Of a stretch of 14,111 nt of DNA, positions 6,166-14,111 are shown piece by piece; within the stretch, counting starts at the first letter, position 1; every line of letters starts with the position of its first letter. Source of the DNA: Anaerolineae bacterium. GTDB lineage: Bacteria; Chloroflexota; Anaerolineae; B4-G1; DUEL01. Made by a program: the position numbers and the translations under genes. The notes beneath the pieces are model-generated. The model was given only the letters and a program-made list of their open reading frames with translations, had not been told where the DNA came from and searched no databases. The stretch is from assembly GCA_016926575.1 (NCBI GenBank), contig JAFGOJ010000265.1, forward strand, positions 1-14,111, read 5' to 3'.

Positions 6166-7122
6166 GTGCGAGCTTTGATTACCGGAGCCGGTGGATTCGT
6201 CGGCGACCATTTGTGTTCCTACCTGTTAGCACATACTGACTGGGCTATTTTGGGCACCGTCTACCCCAATCCCGTCGACGCCCCCCACCCTCACCCACGC
6301 CTGCACCTTTCCTCCCTCGATCTGCGCAACCGCACCGAGGTCGAACGCACGCTCGTCGAATGGCAACCCGACGCCATCTTTCACCTGGCAGCCCTCTCCT
6401 CCGTGCCCGCCTCGTTCAAAGCCCCCTGGGAGACGCTGGAAAACAACATTCGCGCCCAACTCAACGTCCTCGAAGCAGCCCGCCGGCTTTCGAGCTGCCC
6501 GCGCGTCCTGATCGTCGGCTCCAACGAGGAATACGGGAAACCCCACCCCGACGAGTTGCCCATCACCGAGGAAACCCCGCTCCGCCCACAGAACCCCTAC
6601 GCCGTGAGCAAAGTGGCCCAGGACTTCCTCGGGCTGCAATACCACCTCACCTACGGCATCGAAGTGGTGCGCCTGCGCCCCTTCAACCACACCGGGCCGG
6701 GGCAAAGCGACCAGTTCGTCGTGCCGGCGTTCGCCAGCCAGATCGCGCGCATCGAACGCGGCGAGCAGCTTCCCATCGTGCGCGTCGGCAACCTCAACGT
6801 CGCACGCGACTTCAGCGACGTGCGCGACATCGTCCGCGCCTACTACCTGGCAGTCACACAGGGCGAACCCGGCGAGGTCTACAACTTGTCCGCCGGCCAG
6901 CCCCGCTCGATCAAGGACATCCTGGACGCGCTCTTATCTCTCTCTACAGTCAAGATAGAAGTAGAAATCGACCCCGACCGCTACCGGCCCTCCGACACGC
7001 CGGTCGCGTACGGCAGTTCCGCCAAGTTCCGCGCACGAACCGGCTGGGAGCCCCAGATTCCTTTCGACCAAACGATACACGACGTATTGAACGATTGGCG
7101 ACACAGGCCGCCCAATCGCTAA
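6166..7122 (+). CDS. rmd: NAD(P)-dependent sugar epimerase/reductase, GDP-4-keto-6-deoxymannose reductase-like
   Basis: 318-residue extended short-chain dehydrogenase. The Rossmann nucleotide motif is GAGGFVG (7-13). The catalytic centre is Ser119 (GSNEEYG), Tyr145 and Lys149 (YAVSK). [12 protein letters not shown] (169-180) and [21 protein letters not shown] are typical of GDP-6-deoxy-D-lyxo-4-hexulose reductases (Rmd), which reduce the product of GDP-mannose dehydratase to GDP-D-rhamnose. The next gene is that dehydratase, supporting the call. A 4,6-dehydratase or GDP-D-talose-forming activity cannot be excluded because family members are close. The start is GTG with GGGAGG at 6153-6158. 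It is the first gene of a six-gene run, 26 nt before gmd. Confidence 0.82.
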   Translation: MRALITGAGGFVGDHLCSYLLAHTDWAILGTVYPNPVDAPHPHPRLHLSSLDLRNRTEVERTLVEWQPDAIFHLAALSSVPASFKAPWETLENNIRAQLNVLEAARRLSSCPRVLIVGSNEEYGKPHPDELPITEETPLRPQNPYAVSKVAQDFLGLQYHLTYGIEVVRLRPFNHTGPGQSDQFVVPAFASQIARIERGEQLPIVRVGNLNVARDFSDVRDIVRAYYLAVTQGEPGEVYNLSAGQPRSIKDILDALLSLSTVKIEVEIDPDRYRPSDTPVAYGSSAKFRARTGWEPQIPFDQTIHDVLNDWRHRPPNR

Positions 7123-7148
7123 TTCCATCGTATGATGAGGAGGTATCT

Positions 7149-8123
<975 letters not shown>

Positions 8124-8140
8124 CCAACAGGAGGACAGCT

Positions 8141-9565
8141 TTGGAAACAATCATTCGTTTTGGAACGGACGGCTGGCGCGGGCGCATCGCCGACGACTAC
8201 ACCTTCGACAACGTGCGCCGCTGCGCGCAAGGGTTCGCCCACTACCTCGCCGCCCAGGGTCAAGGCGGCTCCGACATCGTGATCGGGCACGACCGGCGCT
8301 TTTTAGCGCGCCAATTCGCCATCGCCGCCGCCGAGGTCATGGCCGCCCACGGCTTCCACGTCTGGCTCACCGAAGGCCCCACCCCCACCCCGGTCATCTC
8401 CTACGCCGCCGTGGAACGCGGCGCTGCCGGCGCGATCAATATCACCGCCAGCCACAACCCGCCCTGGGACGGCGGTTTCAAGGTGCGCGACGCCCGCGGC
8501 GCCGCCGTCGACCCGGACGGCCTGCACGAGATCGAAGCCGCCATCCCCTCCATCGACCAGGTGCAGCGCGTCGATTTCGACATAGCCCAGGCCGACGGCC
8601 GCATTACCGTCTGGAACCCCGACCCGGCGTACATCGACCACATCGGCCAACTGGTGGACGTCGAGCGCATCAAGGCCGCCGGCCTCGACGTGCTGGTCGA
8701 ACCGATGTGGGGCAACGGCATCGGCTGGTTCCAACGCCTGCTCGAAGGCGGCCGCACGCGCGTCACCGAAATCCACAACGTCCCCAACCCGCTCTTCCCA
8801 GAGATGAGCCGCCCCGAACCGATCCCGCCCAACGTCGACGTGGCGCTGCGCAAGACGGTCGAACTCAGCGCCGACGTGTGCCTGATCCTGGACGGCGACG
8901 CCGACCGCATGGGCATCGGCGACGAGAACGGCACCTTCGTCAACCAGCTCCAGGTCTATGCCCTGATGGCCTACTACCTGCTGGAGATTCGCGGCCAACG
9001 CGGCGCGATCGTCAAAACGCTCTCCACCACCTCGATGCTCGAAAAGCTGGGCCAACTGTACGACGTGCCCGTCTACCAGACCGGCGTTGGATTCAAGTAC
9101 GTCGGCCCCAAGATGCTGGAGACCGATGCCCTGATCGGCGGCGAGGAGAGCGGCGGCTACGCCTTCCGTGGCAGCGTCCCCGAGCGGGACGGCATCCTGG
9201 GCAACCTCTACTTCCTCGATCTGATGGTGCAGACCGGCAAGTCGCCCGCCCAACTTCTCAATCACTTGTACGACACGCTCGGCGCGACGTACTACTACGA
9301 CCGCGTCGACACGCGCTTCCCCTCCGAGAAGCGCCCCGAGGCCAAGGCGCGTATAGACGCCGCCCGCCCCGAGCAGTTGGCCGGCATGAAAGTCACCGAT
9401 ATCGTCACCCTCGACGGCTACAAGTTCGTGCTGGAAGACGGTGGCTGGCTGTTGATTCGATTCTCTGGCACCGAGCCGATCATCCGCGTCTACTGCGAGA
9501 CGACGGACGAGAGCAAGGTGCAGCCGCTGTTGCGCGCAGGGTTGGAGATCGCAGGGCTGGCCTAA
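8141..9565 (+). CDS. Alpha-D-phosphohexomutase (phosphoglucomutase/phosphomannomutase)
   Basis: 474 residues counted from TTG 8141. It interconverts hexose 6- and 1-phosphates through a phosphoserine. All four domain signatures are visible: phosphoserine loop TASHNPP, metal loop DGDADRMG, sugar loop GGEESGG, and phosphate-binding [12 protein letters not shown] near the C-terminus. These do not decide between glucose and mannose as substrate; the adjacent gmd and rmd suggest mannose-1-phosphate supply. TTG 8141 is chosen because AGGAGG (8129-8134) lies 6 nt upstream and the product opens with the family's [10 protein letters not shown]. The longer ATG version from 8036 would overlap gmd by 88 nt. 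The stop is 20 nt before the TatD gene. Confidence 0.9.
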   Translation: METIIRFGTDGWRGRIADDYTFDNVRRCAQGFAHYLAAQGQGGSDIVIGHDRRFLARQFAIAAAEVMAAHGFHVWLTEGPTPTPVISYAAVERGAAGAINITASHNPPWDGGFKVRDARGAAVDPDGLHEIEAAIPSIDQVQRVDFDIAQADGRITVWNPDPAYIDHIGQLVDVERIKAAGLDVLVEPMWGNGIGWFQRLLEGGRTRVTEIHNVPNPLFPEMSRPEPIPPNVDVALRKTVELSADVCLILDGDADRMGIGDENGTFVNQLQVYALMAYYLLEIRGQRGAIVKTLSTTSMLEKLGQLYDVPVYQTGVGFKYVGPKMLETDALIGGEESGGYAFRGSVPERDGILGNLYFLDLMVQTGKSPAQLLNHLYDTLGATYYYDRVDTRFPSEKRPEAKARIDAARPEQLAGMKVTDIVTLDGYKFVLEDGGWLLIRFSGTEPIIRVYCETTDESKVQPLLRAGLEIAGLA

Positions 9566-9585
9566 AGAAAGTGCGGCGGGAAGCA

Positions 9586-10353
9586 ATGCGCTTAGTTGAC
9601 AGTCACGCTCACCTGGACTTCGGACAGTTCGACGCGGACCGCACGGCCGTCATCGACCGGGCGCGGGACGCGGGACTGGTCGCCGTTCTCAACGTGGGCA
9701 CCGACCTGGCCTCCAGCCGGGCGGCGGTGGCGCTGGCGGAGCAATACGATTTCATCTACGCCGCCGTCGGCGTCCACCCACACGACGCCAAAACGGTCAC
9801 CCCCGCCGTGCTCGACGCGCTGCGCAGCCTGGCACGCCACCCCAAGGTCGTCGCCATCGGCGAGATCGGGCTGGACTACTACCGGGACCGCTCGCCGCGT
9901 CCCGTCCAGCGCCGCGCGTTCGCCGACCAACTGGCCCTGGCATCCGAGCTGACGCTCCCTGTGGTCGTTCACAGCCGCGACGCCCACGACGACGTCCTGA
10001 CCGCGCTGAAGGGCTGGAACGGCGCGGGCGTGTTCCACTCCTACGCCGCCGGCCCCGGACGGCTGGAAGAGGTGCTGGCGCTCGGCTTCTACGTCGGCGT
10101 CTCCGGGCCGGTCACTTTCCCCAACGCCGAAGCGCTGCGTGCCGCAGCCCGGCAAGCGCCGCCGGAGCGTCTGCTCGTCGAAACCGACTGTCCTTTTCTC
10201 ACGCCGGTGCCGCACCGTGGGCAACGCAACGAACCGGCATACGTCCAGTACGTCGCTCAGGCCATCGCTCGCGCCCGCGGAGAGCACATAGAAATGGTTG
10301 CCGAGGCAACGACGCGCAATGCGTGCCGCCTCTTCGGCATTGAGTCCCTTTGA
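9586..10353 (+). CDS. TatD-family metal-dependent hydrolase (putative DNase)
   Basis: 255-residue amidohydrolase-fold (TIM barrel) protein. Metal ligands and catalytic residues match the family: His7 and His9 (DSHAHLDF), Glu93 (GEIGLDYY), His129 (VVVHSRDA), His151 (FHSYAAG) and Asp201 (ETDCPFL). Family members are Mg-dependent 3'-5' DNases or D-aminoacyl/peptide hydrolases; this sequence does not decide. ATG 9586 gives the normal N-terminus; GTG 9571 would add five residues. The SD is poor (GGCGGGAAG directly upstream), so coupling to the mutase gene is likely. The last codons and stop lie inside a 10-bp tandem repeat. Confidence 0.88.
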   Translation: MRLVDSHAHLDFGQFDADRTAVIDRARDAGLVAVLNVGTDLASSRAAVALAEQYDFIYAAVGVHPHDAKTVTPAVLDALRSLARHPKVVAIGEIGLDYYRDRSPRPVQRRAFADQLALASELTLPVVVHSRDAHDDVLTALKGWNGAGVFHSYAAGPGRLEEVLALGFYVGVSGPVTFPNAEALRAAARQAPPERLLVETDCPFLTPVPHRGQRNEPAYVQYVAQAIARARGEHIEMVAEATTRNACRLFGIESL

Positions 10354-10370
10354 GTCCCTTCGAGTCCCGA
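10341..10370. repeat. Three tandem copies of a 10-bp unit at the tatD stop
   Basis: TGAGTCCCTT at 10341-10350 and 10351-10360 are identical; the third unit, CGAGTCCCGA (10361-10370), differs at three positions. The repeat contains the last codons and TGA stop of the TatD gene, and its end contributes to the SD of the next gene. Loss or gain of one unit shifts the frame. Confidence 0.85.
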
Positions 10371-10379
10371 GGAACAACC

Positions 10380-11345
10380 TTGAAGCGCTTATCTTTTCTT
10401 AAATTGATCGACGATGACCTACGGCGCGTTGAAGCCCTGCTGCGAGAACAGCCCCACGGGCAGCACGAGGTCATCAATGTCGCCATCGATCACCTGATCA
10501 GCGGCGGAGGAAAGCGCATCCGCCCGGCGATGGTGCTCCTGTCGGCTCACCTGTGCCAGGCCGACACCGAGCGGGCCCTGTACGCCGCCGCCGCCGTCGA
10601 GATGTTGCACACCGCCACCCTGGTCCACGACGACCTGATCGACGGCGCGCTGATGCGCCGCGGCGTCGAGACGCTGAACGCCAACTGGCCGCCCGCCGCA
10701 ACCGTGCTCACAGGCGACTACGTCTTCGCCCGCGCCGCCTACCTGGCCGCTCAAGCCAACAACATCCACTTGATGCAACGCTTCGCCGAAACCCTGACCA
10801 TCATTTGCAATGGCGAAATCCGCCAGATGTTCAACGGGCGCAAAACCCGCGTCAGCCAGGTAGAGTACGAGCAGCGCATCTACGCCAAGACCGCTTCGTT
10901 GATCGCCATGTCCTCCGAGGCCGGCGCGATCCTGGCCCACGCCGGTGACGAGACCCGCGCGGCGCTCAGAACCTACGGCGAACAGGTGGGGCTGGCCTTC
11001 CAGATCGTGGACGACGTGCTCGACTTCGCCGCCGACGAGCAGACCCTGGGCAAACCGGTGGGGAGCGACCTGCGTCAAGGGTTGATTACGCTGCCCCTGC
11101 TGGTGTGCCTGGAACAAAACCCCGATCACCCGCTCCTCAACGGCGTGCTCCAACCGGACCCGCCGGCCGACGTCGTCGAAGCCGCCATCCGCCTGGTGGC
11201 CGATCCAGCCTGCATCGATGCGGCGATGGACGTGGCCCAGGCATACGCTGCGCGCGCGAAGGTCGCGCTGGGTATCCTCCCCGATGATCCTTACCGGCAG
11301 GCGCTGTTGGACCTGGCCGATTTCGTCGTGCGCCGCCGTTTCTGA
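10380..11345 (+). CDS. Long-chain trans-polyprenyl diphosphate synthase
   Basis: 321 residues counted from TTG 10380. It condenses isopentenyl diphosphate onto allylic diphosphates to build a linear prenyl chain. Motifs: GGGKRIRP (42-49), the first Asp-rich motif DDLID (84-88) with RRG following, and the second DDVLD (211-215) in GLAFQIVDDVLDF. The residue five before the first Asp is Ala79, as in octaprenyl synthase IspB. The bulky Phe/Tyr typical of short-chain (C15-C20) enzymes is absent, so a C30 or longer product such as a menaquinone side chain is likely. GAGG (10369-10372) lies 7 nt before TTG 10380. A longer TTG 10350 start would overlap the tatD stop. Confidence 0.87.
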   Translation: MKRLSFLKLIDDDLRRVEALLREQPHGQHEVINVAIDHLISGGGKRIRPAMVLLSAHLCQADTERALYAAAAVEMLHTATLVHDDLIDGALMRRGVETLNANWPPAATVLTGDYVFARAAYLAAQANNIHLMQRFAETLTIICNGEIRQMFNGRKTRVSQVEYEQRIYAKTASLIAMSSEAGAILAHAGDETRAALRTYGEQVGLAFQIVDDVLDFAADEQTLGKPVGSDLRQGLITLPLLVCLEQNPDHPLLNGVLQPDPPADVVEAAIRLVADPACIDAAMDVAQAYAARAKVALGILPDDPYRQALLDLADFVVRRRF

Positions 11346-11360
11346 GCTCTTGCCCCGGCC

Positions 11361-12284
11361 ATGGTTGATCTTTCGGTCGTAATCGTCAACTGGAACGTGC
11401 GCGACCTGCTACGGCGCTGCCTGGATTCGGTCACGAGGAGCTGGGGCACCGCGGCGGGCATCGAGGTGATTATCGTCGATAACGCCTCGGCCGACGGCAG
11501 CGTACAGATGGTTGCAGCGGATTTTCCCTATGTGCGCCTGATCGCCAACGCAGACAACCGCGGCTTCCCCGCCGCCAACAACCAGGGCATCGCCATCGCC
11601 CAGGGCCGGTACGTGCTGCTCTTGAACCCCGACACAGAGGTTGTGGACGACGCCCTGCACACACTGGTCGATTTCGCCGACGCCCACCCCGACGTGGGCG
11701 TGGTCGGCCCGCAGCTCCTCAATCCCGACGGCACGGTGCAACCGTCGCGCCGCCGCTTCCCCACCCTGGTAACAGCGCTGTTCGAGTCCACGTGGCTCCA
11801 GCCGCTCGCTCCGCGCCGGCTCCTCGAGCGCTACTACCTGCTCGACCGGCCCGACGACGCGACCCAGGACGCCGACTGGGTCGACGGCGCAGCACTGATG
11901 GCGCGCCGGGAGGGCATCGAACGAGTCGGGTCAATGGACGAGGGTTTCTTCATGTACTCCGAGGAGATGGACTGGTGCCGCCGGTTCGGGGAGGCCGGTT
12001 GGCGCGTGGTCTACCTGCCCACGGCCCGCATCGTCCACTACCGGGGCAAGAGCAGCGAGCAAGTCGTCGCCGCGCGCCACATTCACTTTCAGACCAGCAA
12101 AGTGCGCTACTTCCGAAAGTATCACGGTCCTGTGGTCACCGAGCTGTTGCGCTGGTTCCTGCTGGGCAATTACGCCTGGCAGATAGGCGTCGAAGGGACG
12201 AAGTGGCTGGTCGGTCACCGGCGGCTCCTGCGTGCGGAGCGCATCGCCGCGTACCGGCAAGTGCTGAAGTCTGGGCTGCGGTGA
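11361..12284 (+). CDS. Family 2 glycosyltransferase, rhamnosyltransferase-like
   Basis: 307-residue GT-A fold enzyme. LSVVIVNWNVRDLLRRCLDSV (4-24) and IIVDNASADGS (37-47) form the nucleotide site. DNRGFPAANNQGI and LLLNPDTEV (86-94) carry the metal-binding NPD form of DXD. DWVDGAALMARRE, then MDEGFFMYSEEMDWCRRFGEAGW and IVHYRGKS are typical of WbbL-like O-antigen rhamnosyl or mannosyl transferases. No membrane-spanning segment is obvious, only an amphipathic C-terminus. Placement at the end of a deoxyhexose-sugar operon suggests it uses a GDP-deoxyhexose, though dTDP-rhamnose is equally possible from the fold alone. No clear SD precedes ATG 11361, so coupling to the synthase gene ending 15 nt earlier is likely. 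Confidence 0.85.
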   Translation: MVDLSVVIVNWNVRDLLRRCLDSVTRSWGTAAGIEVIIVDNASADGSVQMVAADFPYVRLIANADNRGFPAANNQGIAIAQGRYVLLLNPDTEVVDDALHTLVDFADAHPDVGVVGPQLLNPDGTVQPSRRRFPTLVTALFESTWLQPLAPRRLLERYYLLDRPDDATQDADWVDGAALMARREGIERVGSMDEGFFMYSEEMDWCRRFGEAGWRVVYLPTARIVHYRGKSSEQVVAARHIHFQTSKVRYFRKYHGPVVTELLRWFLLGNYAWQIGVEGTKWLVGHRRLLRAERIAAYRQVLKSGLR

Positions 12285-12287
12285 TTC

Positions 12288-12330
12288 TGTGGTGGTAGGC
12301 GCGCGATTGAATCGCGCGCCTACCACCACA
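12288..12330. repeat. Perfect 21-bp-arm palindrome between convergent genes
   Basis: Arms 12288-12308 and 12310-12330 are perfectly complementary around one base (G12309). The core GGCGCGCGATT-G-AATCGCGCGCC is flanked by TAGG/CCTA and GTGGTGG/CCACCAC. It starts 3 nt after the glycosyltransferase stop and lies before the converging phosphatase stop, so it may end transcripts from both sides, although neither side has a good T tract. Confidence 0.85.
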
Positions 12331-12347
12331 AGACAATGTACTCCCGC

Positions 12348-12362
12348 CGGGTCACGGACCCG
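12348..12362. other. Short inverted repeat downstream of the phosphatase gene
   Basis: CGGGTC (12348-12353) pairs with GACCCG (12357-12362) around ACG. It lies 15 nt beyond the stop of the minus-strand phosphatase gene and could help end that transcript, but no T run follows on either strand. A weak call. Confidence 0.3.
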
Positions 12363-12376
12363 CGCCGAGCGCCGGA

Positions 12377-13192
12377 TTATGCAGTCTGTTCAGGCCGCGG
12401 CGCAGCTGCGCCCTCGCGGATGACGCGCAGCATCTCGGCGTGAATGCGCCCATTCGACGCCACAATCGCGGCTCCCGACAGGTCGTTTGGCCCACCGCCG
12501 AAATCGGTCACCCGCCCGCCCGCCTCGCGCACCAACAGTATGCCCGCCGCCACGTCCCACGGACTGAGGCGAAACTCCCAGTACCCGTCGAAGCGCCCGC
12601 AGGCGACGTAGGCCAGGTCAAGCGTGGCCGCGCCGGCTCGCCGCACGCCCTGGCAGCGGCGTAGGAAGTGGTCCAGTCGCGCTGTGTTGTTGTCCTCCAC
12701 CGTGCGCCGGTCGTAGGGGAAGCCGGTCGCCAGGAAGCCGTCCGCCAGGTGCTCCAGTTCTGTAACCCGGATCGGCGCGCCGTTCAGCGTACTCCCGCCC
12801 TCCACCGCCGCCGCAAAGGTCTCGTCCCGCAGCGGGTCGTAGACCACGCCCACCACCGGCTCGCCGTCGACCACCAGCGCCAGCGAGATGCCCACGTGTG
12901 GAAAACCGTGGGCGAAATTGTTGGTGCCGTCCAATGGATCGACCAGCCAAATCGGCGCGCCGGGGGCCTGCCATTCATCTCCCCCACCCTCCTCCGCCAG
13001 GGTGCGGTGGGCGGGGAACTGTGCCCGCAGGCGCTGCAGGATCAGCGCCTCCGCCGCCGTATCCGCCTCGGTAACCGGGTTGACCGCTCCCTTGAAGGTC
13101 ACGTGCTGGACGCGTCCGTAATATTGCCGCACCACCTCGCCTGCCGCGTGGGCAATCGAGGTGGCTGCCTCAAGCGTCTCGCGCCACGCCAT
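12377..13192 (-). CDS. Inositol monophosphatase family protein
   Basis: 271-residue Mg-dependent, Li-sensitive-type phosphatase of the IMPase/CysQ/FBPase superfamily. Metal ligands are visible: Glu68 region (LAEEGG), Asp85 and Asp88 (DPLDGTNNF), and Asp213 (WDVAAG). NPVTEADTAAE (38-48) is the usual loop. Human IMPA1 has its ligands at 70, 90, 93 and 220, so spacing and length agree. The substrate could be myo-inositol phosphate, fructose bisphosphate, histidinol phosphate or a nucleotide phosphate. ATG 13192 shares its A with the TGA of the upstream gene (TGATG), so coupling is expected. GTG 13195 is an alternative start, with CCTCC (13203-13207, SD on this strand) closer to the optimum spacing. 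Confidence 0.88.
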   Translation of the reverse strand: MAWRETLEAATSIAHAAGEVVRQYYGRVQHVTFKGAVNPVTEADTAAEALILQRLRAQFPAHRTLAEEGGGDEWQAPGAPIWLVDPLDGTNNFAHGFPHVGISLALVVDGEPVVGVVYDPLRDETFAAAVEGGSTLNGAPIRVTELEHLADGFLATGFPYDRRTVEDNNTARLDHFLRRCQGVRRAGAATLDLAYVACGRFDGYWEFRLSPWDVAAGILLVREAGGRVTDFGGGPNDLSGAAIVASNGRIHAEMLRVIREGAAAPRPEQTA

Positions 13193-13992
13193 CACTCCGC
13201 CACCTCCACCCGGTAGGCCTCCGGGCGGCGGTCCTCGTACACAGTGAGATAGCGGCGCGCCTTACGCACCTCGCGTAGATCGATCTCACCCACCAGCAGC
13301 CCTTCCTGGCCCGATTCCCCTGCCAGGACGTTGCCCCATGGATCGATCAGCGCGGAGTAGCCAGGGAAGACTACGTCCCCCTCCACCCCCACCCGGTTGC
13401 ACGTGGCGACGTAGAGCTCGTTCTCCACGGCCCGCGCGCGCGCCAGGAGCTGCCAGGCATCGATGCGGCGGGCCGGCCACTGGGCGGGTACCAGGAATAG
13501 GATCGCTCCGGCCAAGGCCATCGCGCGGAACAGCTCCGGGAAACGCAGGTCGTAGCAGATGCCCAACCCCACCGGTCCCCAGGGCGTGGGGCACAGCACG
13601 GCCCGGTCGCCGGGGTAGAGGTATTCGGGTTCCTGCATCAGGCGGAAGAGGTGGATTTTGCGGTACGCTCCCAACAGCTCCCCCGCGGGGCTATAGAGCA
13701 CGGCGGTGTTGGAGACCCCGCCGGCGTGCCGCTCCAGGGTCGAGCCGCCGACGTAGAGGCCAGAGTCCCGCGCCATCGCGGCCATGTGCGCGAAGCCGCC
13801 ATCGCCGAGTGGGGCTGCTTGCTGCGCCGCCCGCTCCAGGTCGTAGCCGTTGTACCACAGTTCGGGCAGCAGCAGCACGTCGGCCCCGGCGTCACGCGCC
13901 TGAGCGGCGAACGCCCGCGCGCGGGCCAGGTTATGCTCCGCTTCTCCCGGCCGCACGTCCATCTGGGCCAGGGCTATCGTCACATCAGCCAT
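13192..13992 (-). CDS. Nitrilase-superfamily (CN hydrolase) amidase
   Basis: 266 residues with the Glu-Lys-Cys triad: Glu44 (LLLPELWYNGY), Lys112 (YRKIHLF) and Cys146 (GLGICYDLRFPELFR). The CYDLRFPELFR motif and length are like the omega-amidase/Nit2 and YafV branch, which hydrolyse small carboxylic amides such as 2-oxoglutaramate; N-carbamoyl or deaminated-glutathione amidases are also possible. No signal peptide, so cytoplasmic. The start is ATG with GGAGG 4 nt upstream (13997-14001 on the plus strand). It is the first gene of a minus-strand pair with the IMPase-family phosphatase, overlapping by one base. No glutamine-transaminase or other pathway partner is in view. Confidence 0.87.
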   Translation of the reverse strand: MADVTIALAQMDVRPGEAEHNLARARAFAAQARDAGADVLLLPELWYNGYDLERAAQQAAPLGDGGFAHMAAMARDSGLYVGGSTLERHAGGVSNTAVLYSPAGELLGAYRKIHLFRLMQEPEYLYPGDRAVLCPTPWGPVGLGICYDLRFPELFRAMALAGAILFLVPAQWPARRIDAWQLLARARAVENELYVATCNRVGVEGDVVFPGYSALIDPWGNVLAGESGQEGLLVGEIDLREVRKARRYLTVYEDRRPEAYRVEVAE

Positions 13993-14056
13993 ATATCCTC
14001 CATTGCAAATCTATCAACAGCCGTCACTACTTCGAAAATAGACCATCTCGATGTAG

Positions 14057-14075
14057 GGCGGGTTTCAAACCCGCC
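14057..14075. repeat. 19-nt palindrome near the window end
   Basis: GGCGGGTTT-C-AAACCCGCC is a perfect inverted repeat with 9-nt arms and a single central base, preceded by TGTAG. The layout (TAGG start, odd length, one central base) resembles the larger palindrome at 12288-12330, suggesting members of one interspersed class. It lies upstream of the CN hydrolase gene. No gene is visible in 14002-14111. Confidence 0.7.
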
Positions 14076-14111
14076 GACCCTCGGTTACCATGACTTTGCA
14101 GGGGCTCCGCC

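Noticed and set aside
5260..6210. 316-codon minus-strand frame opposite infC-rpmI-rplT
   Set aside because: It runs through the terminator and promoter, has no SD or recognisable domain, and opposes well-identified genes.
6360..7148. Upstream in-frame extension that would fuse a domain to GDP-mannose dehydratase
   Set aside because: It is the shadow of the rmd gene, with Arg/Pro-rich composition. The gmd gene has a strong SD and a family-typical start at 7149.
8303..9586. 427-codon minus-strand frame antisense to the mutase gene
   Set aside because: It mirrors the GC-biased codon positions of a clear phosphohexomutase and shows no family motifs.
10350..10379. Prenyl synthase starting at TTG 10350
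   Set aside because: It lies inside the 10-bp repeat at the tatD stop; TTG 10380 has GAGG at good spacing.
14008..14036. Minus-strand promoter for the amidase gene (TGATAGATT-like -10)
   Set aside because: The -35 is poor and the implied start falls in the SD, leaving almost no leader.

Overview
This GC-rich bacterial window carries fourteen recognisable protein genes and no tRNA, rRNA, CRISPR array or insertion sequence. Gene order, Shine-Dalgarno (SD) sequences with frequent GTG/TTG starts, and a GDP-deoxyhexose cassette next to a polyprenyl diphosphate synthase and a family-2 glycosyltransferase would suit an Anaerolineae-like member of the Chloroflexota. That assignment is an inference from protein style; no marker in the window proves it.

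Region A (138-3431, +): an FGGY carbohydrate kinase followed 24 nt later by a lipoprotein with two tandem family-3 solute-binding domains. No transporter permease or ATPase gene is present. Region B (about 3457-4713, +): an extended -10 promoter and leader hairpin precede a gamma-type carbonic anhydrase homologue (GTG start). It overlaps a stand-alone cyclic-nucleotide-binding domain protein, which is followed 13 nt later by a 69-residue protein I do not recognise.

Region C (4745-6055, +): the translation operon infC-rpmI-rplT. It has a near-consensus promoter (TTGACA, 17 nt, TATGAT with TGn), a structured leader, an infC gene whose only plausible start is the rare codon ATA, a hairpin covering the rpmI SD, and a strong intrinsic terminator.

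Region D (6107-12284, +): a TTGGCA-17-TATAAT promoter heads six tightly spaced genes: a GDP-4-keto-6-deoxymannose-reductase-like enzyme, GDP-mannose 4,6-dehydratase, a phosphohexomutase, a TatD-family hydrolase, a long-chain polyprenyl diphosphate synthase and a GT2 glycosyltransferase. Together they could make GDP-D-rhamnose (or a related 6-deoxyhexose), transfer a sugar, and supply a polyprenyl chain for a carrier or quinone. Mannose-1-phosphate guanylyltransferase is missing from the window.

Region E (12377-13992, -): a nitrilase-superfamily amidase and an inositol-monophosphatase-family phosphatase with overlapping stop and start, convergent to region D. A perfect 21-bp-arm palindrome lies between D and E. 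Similar odd-length palindromes sit near 6104 and 14057, so they may be copies of interspersed elements. The most interesting signals are the ATA start and stacked RNA structures of the infC operon, the carbonic anhydrase/CNB/orphan gene trio, and these palindromes.
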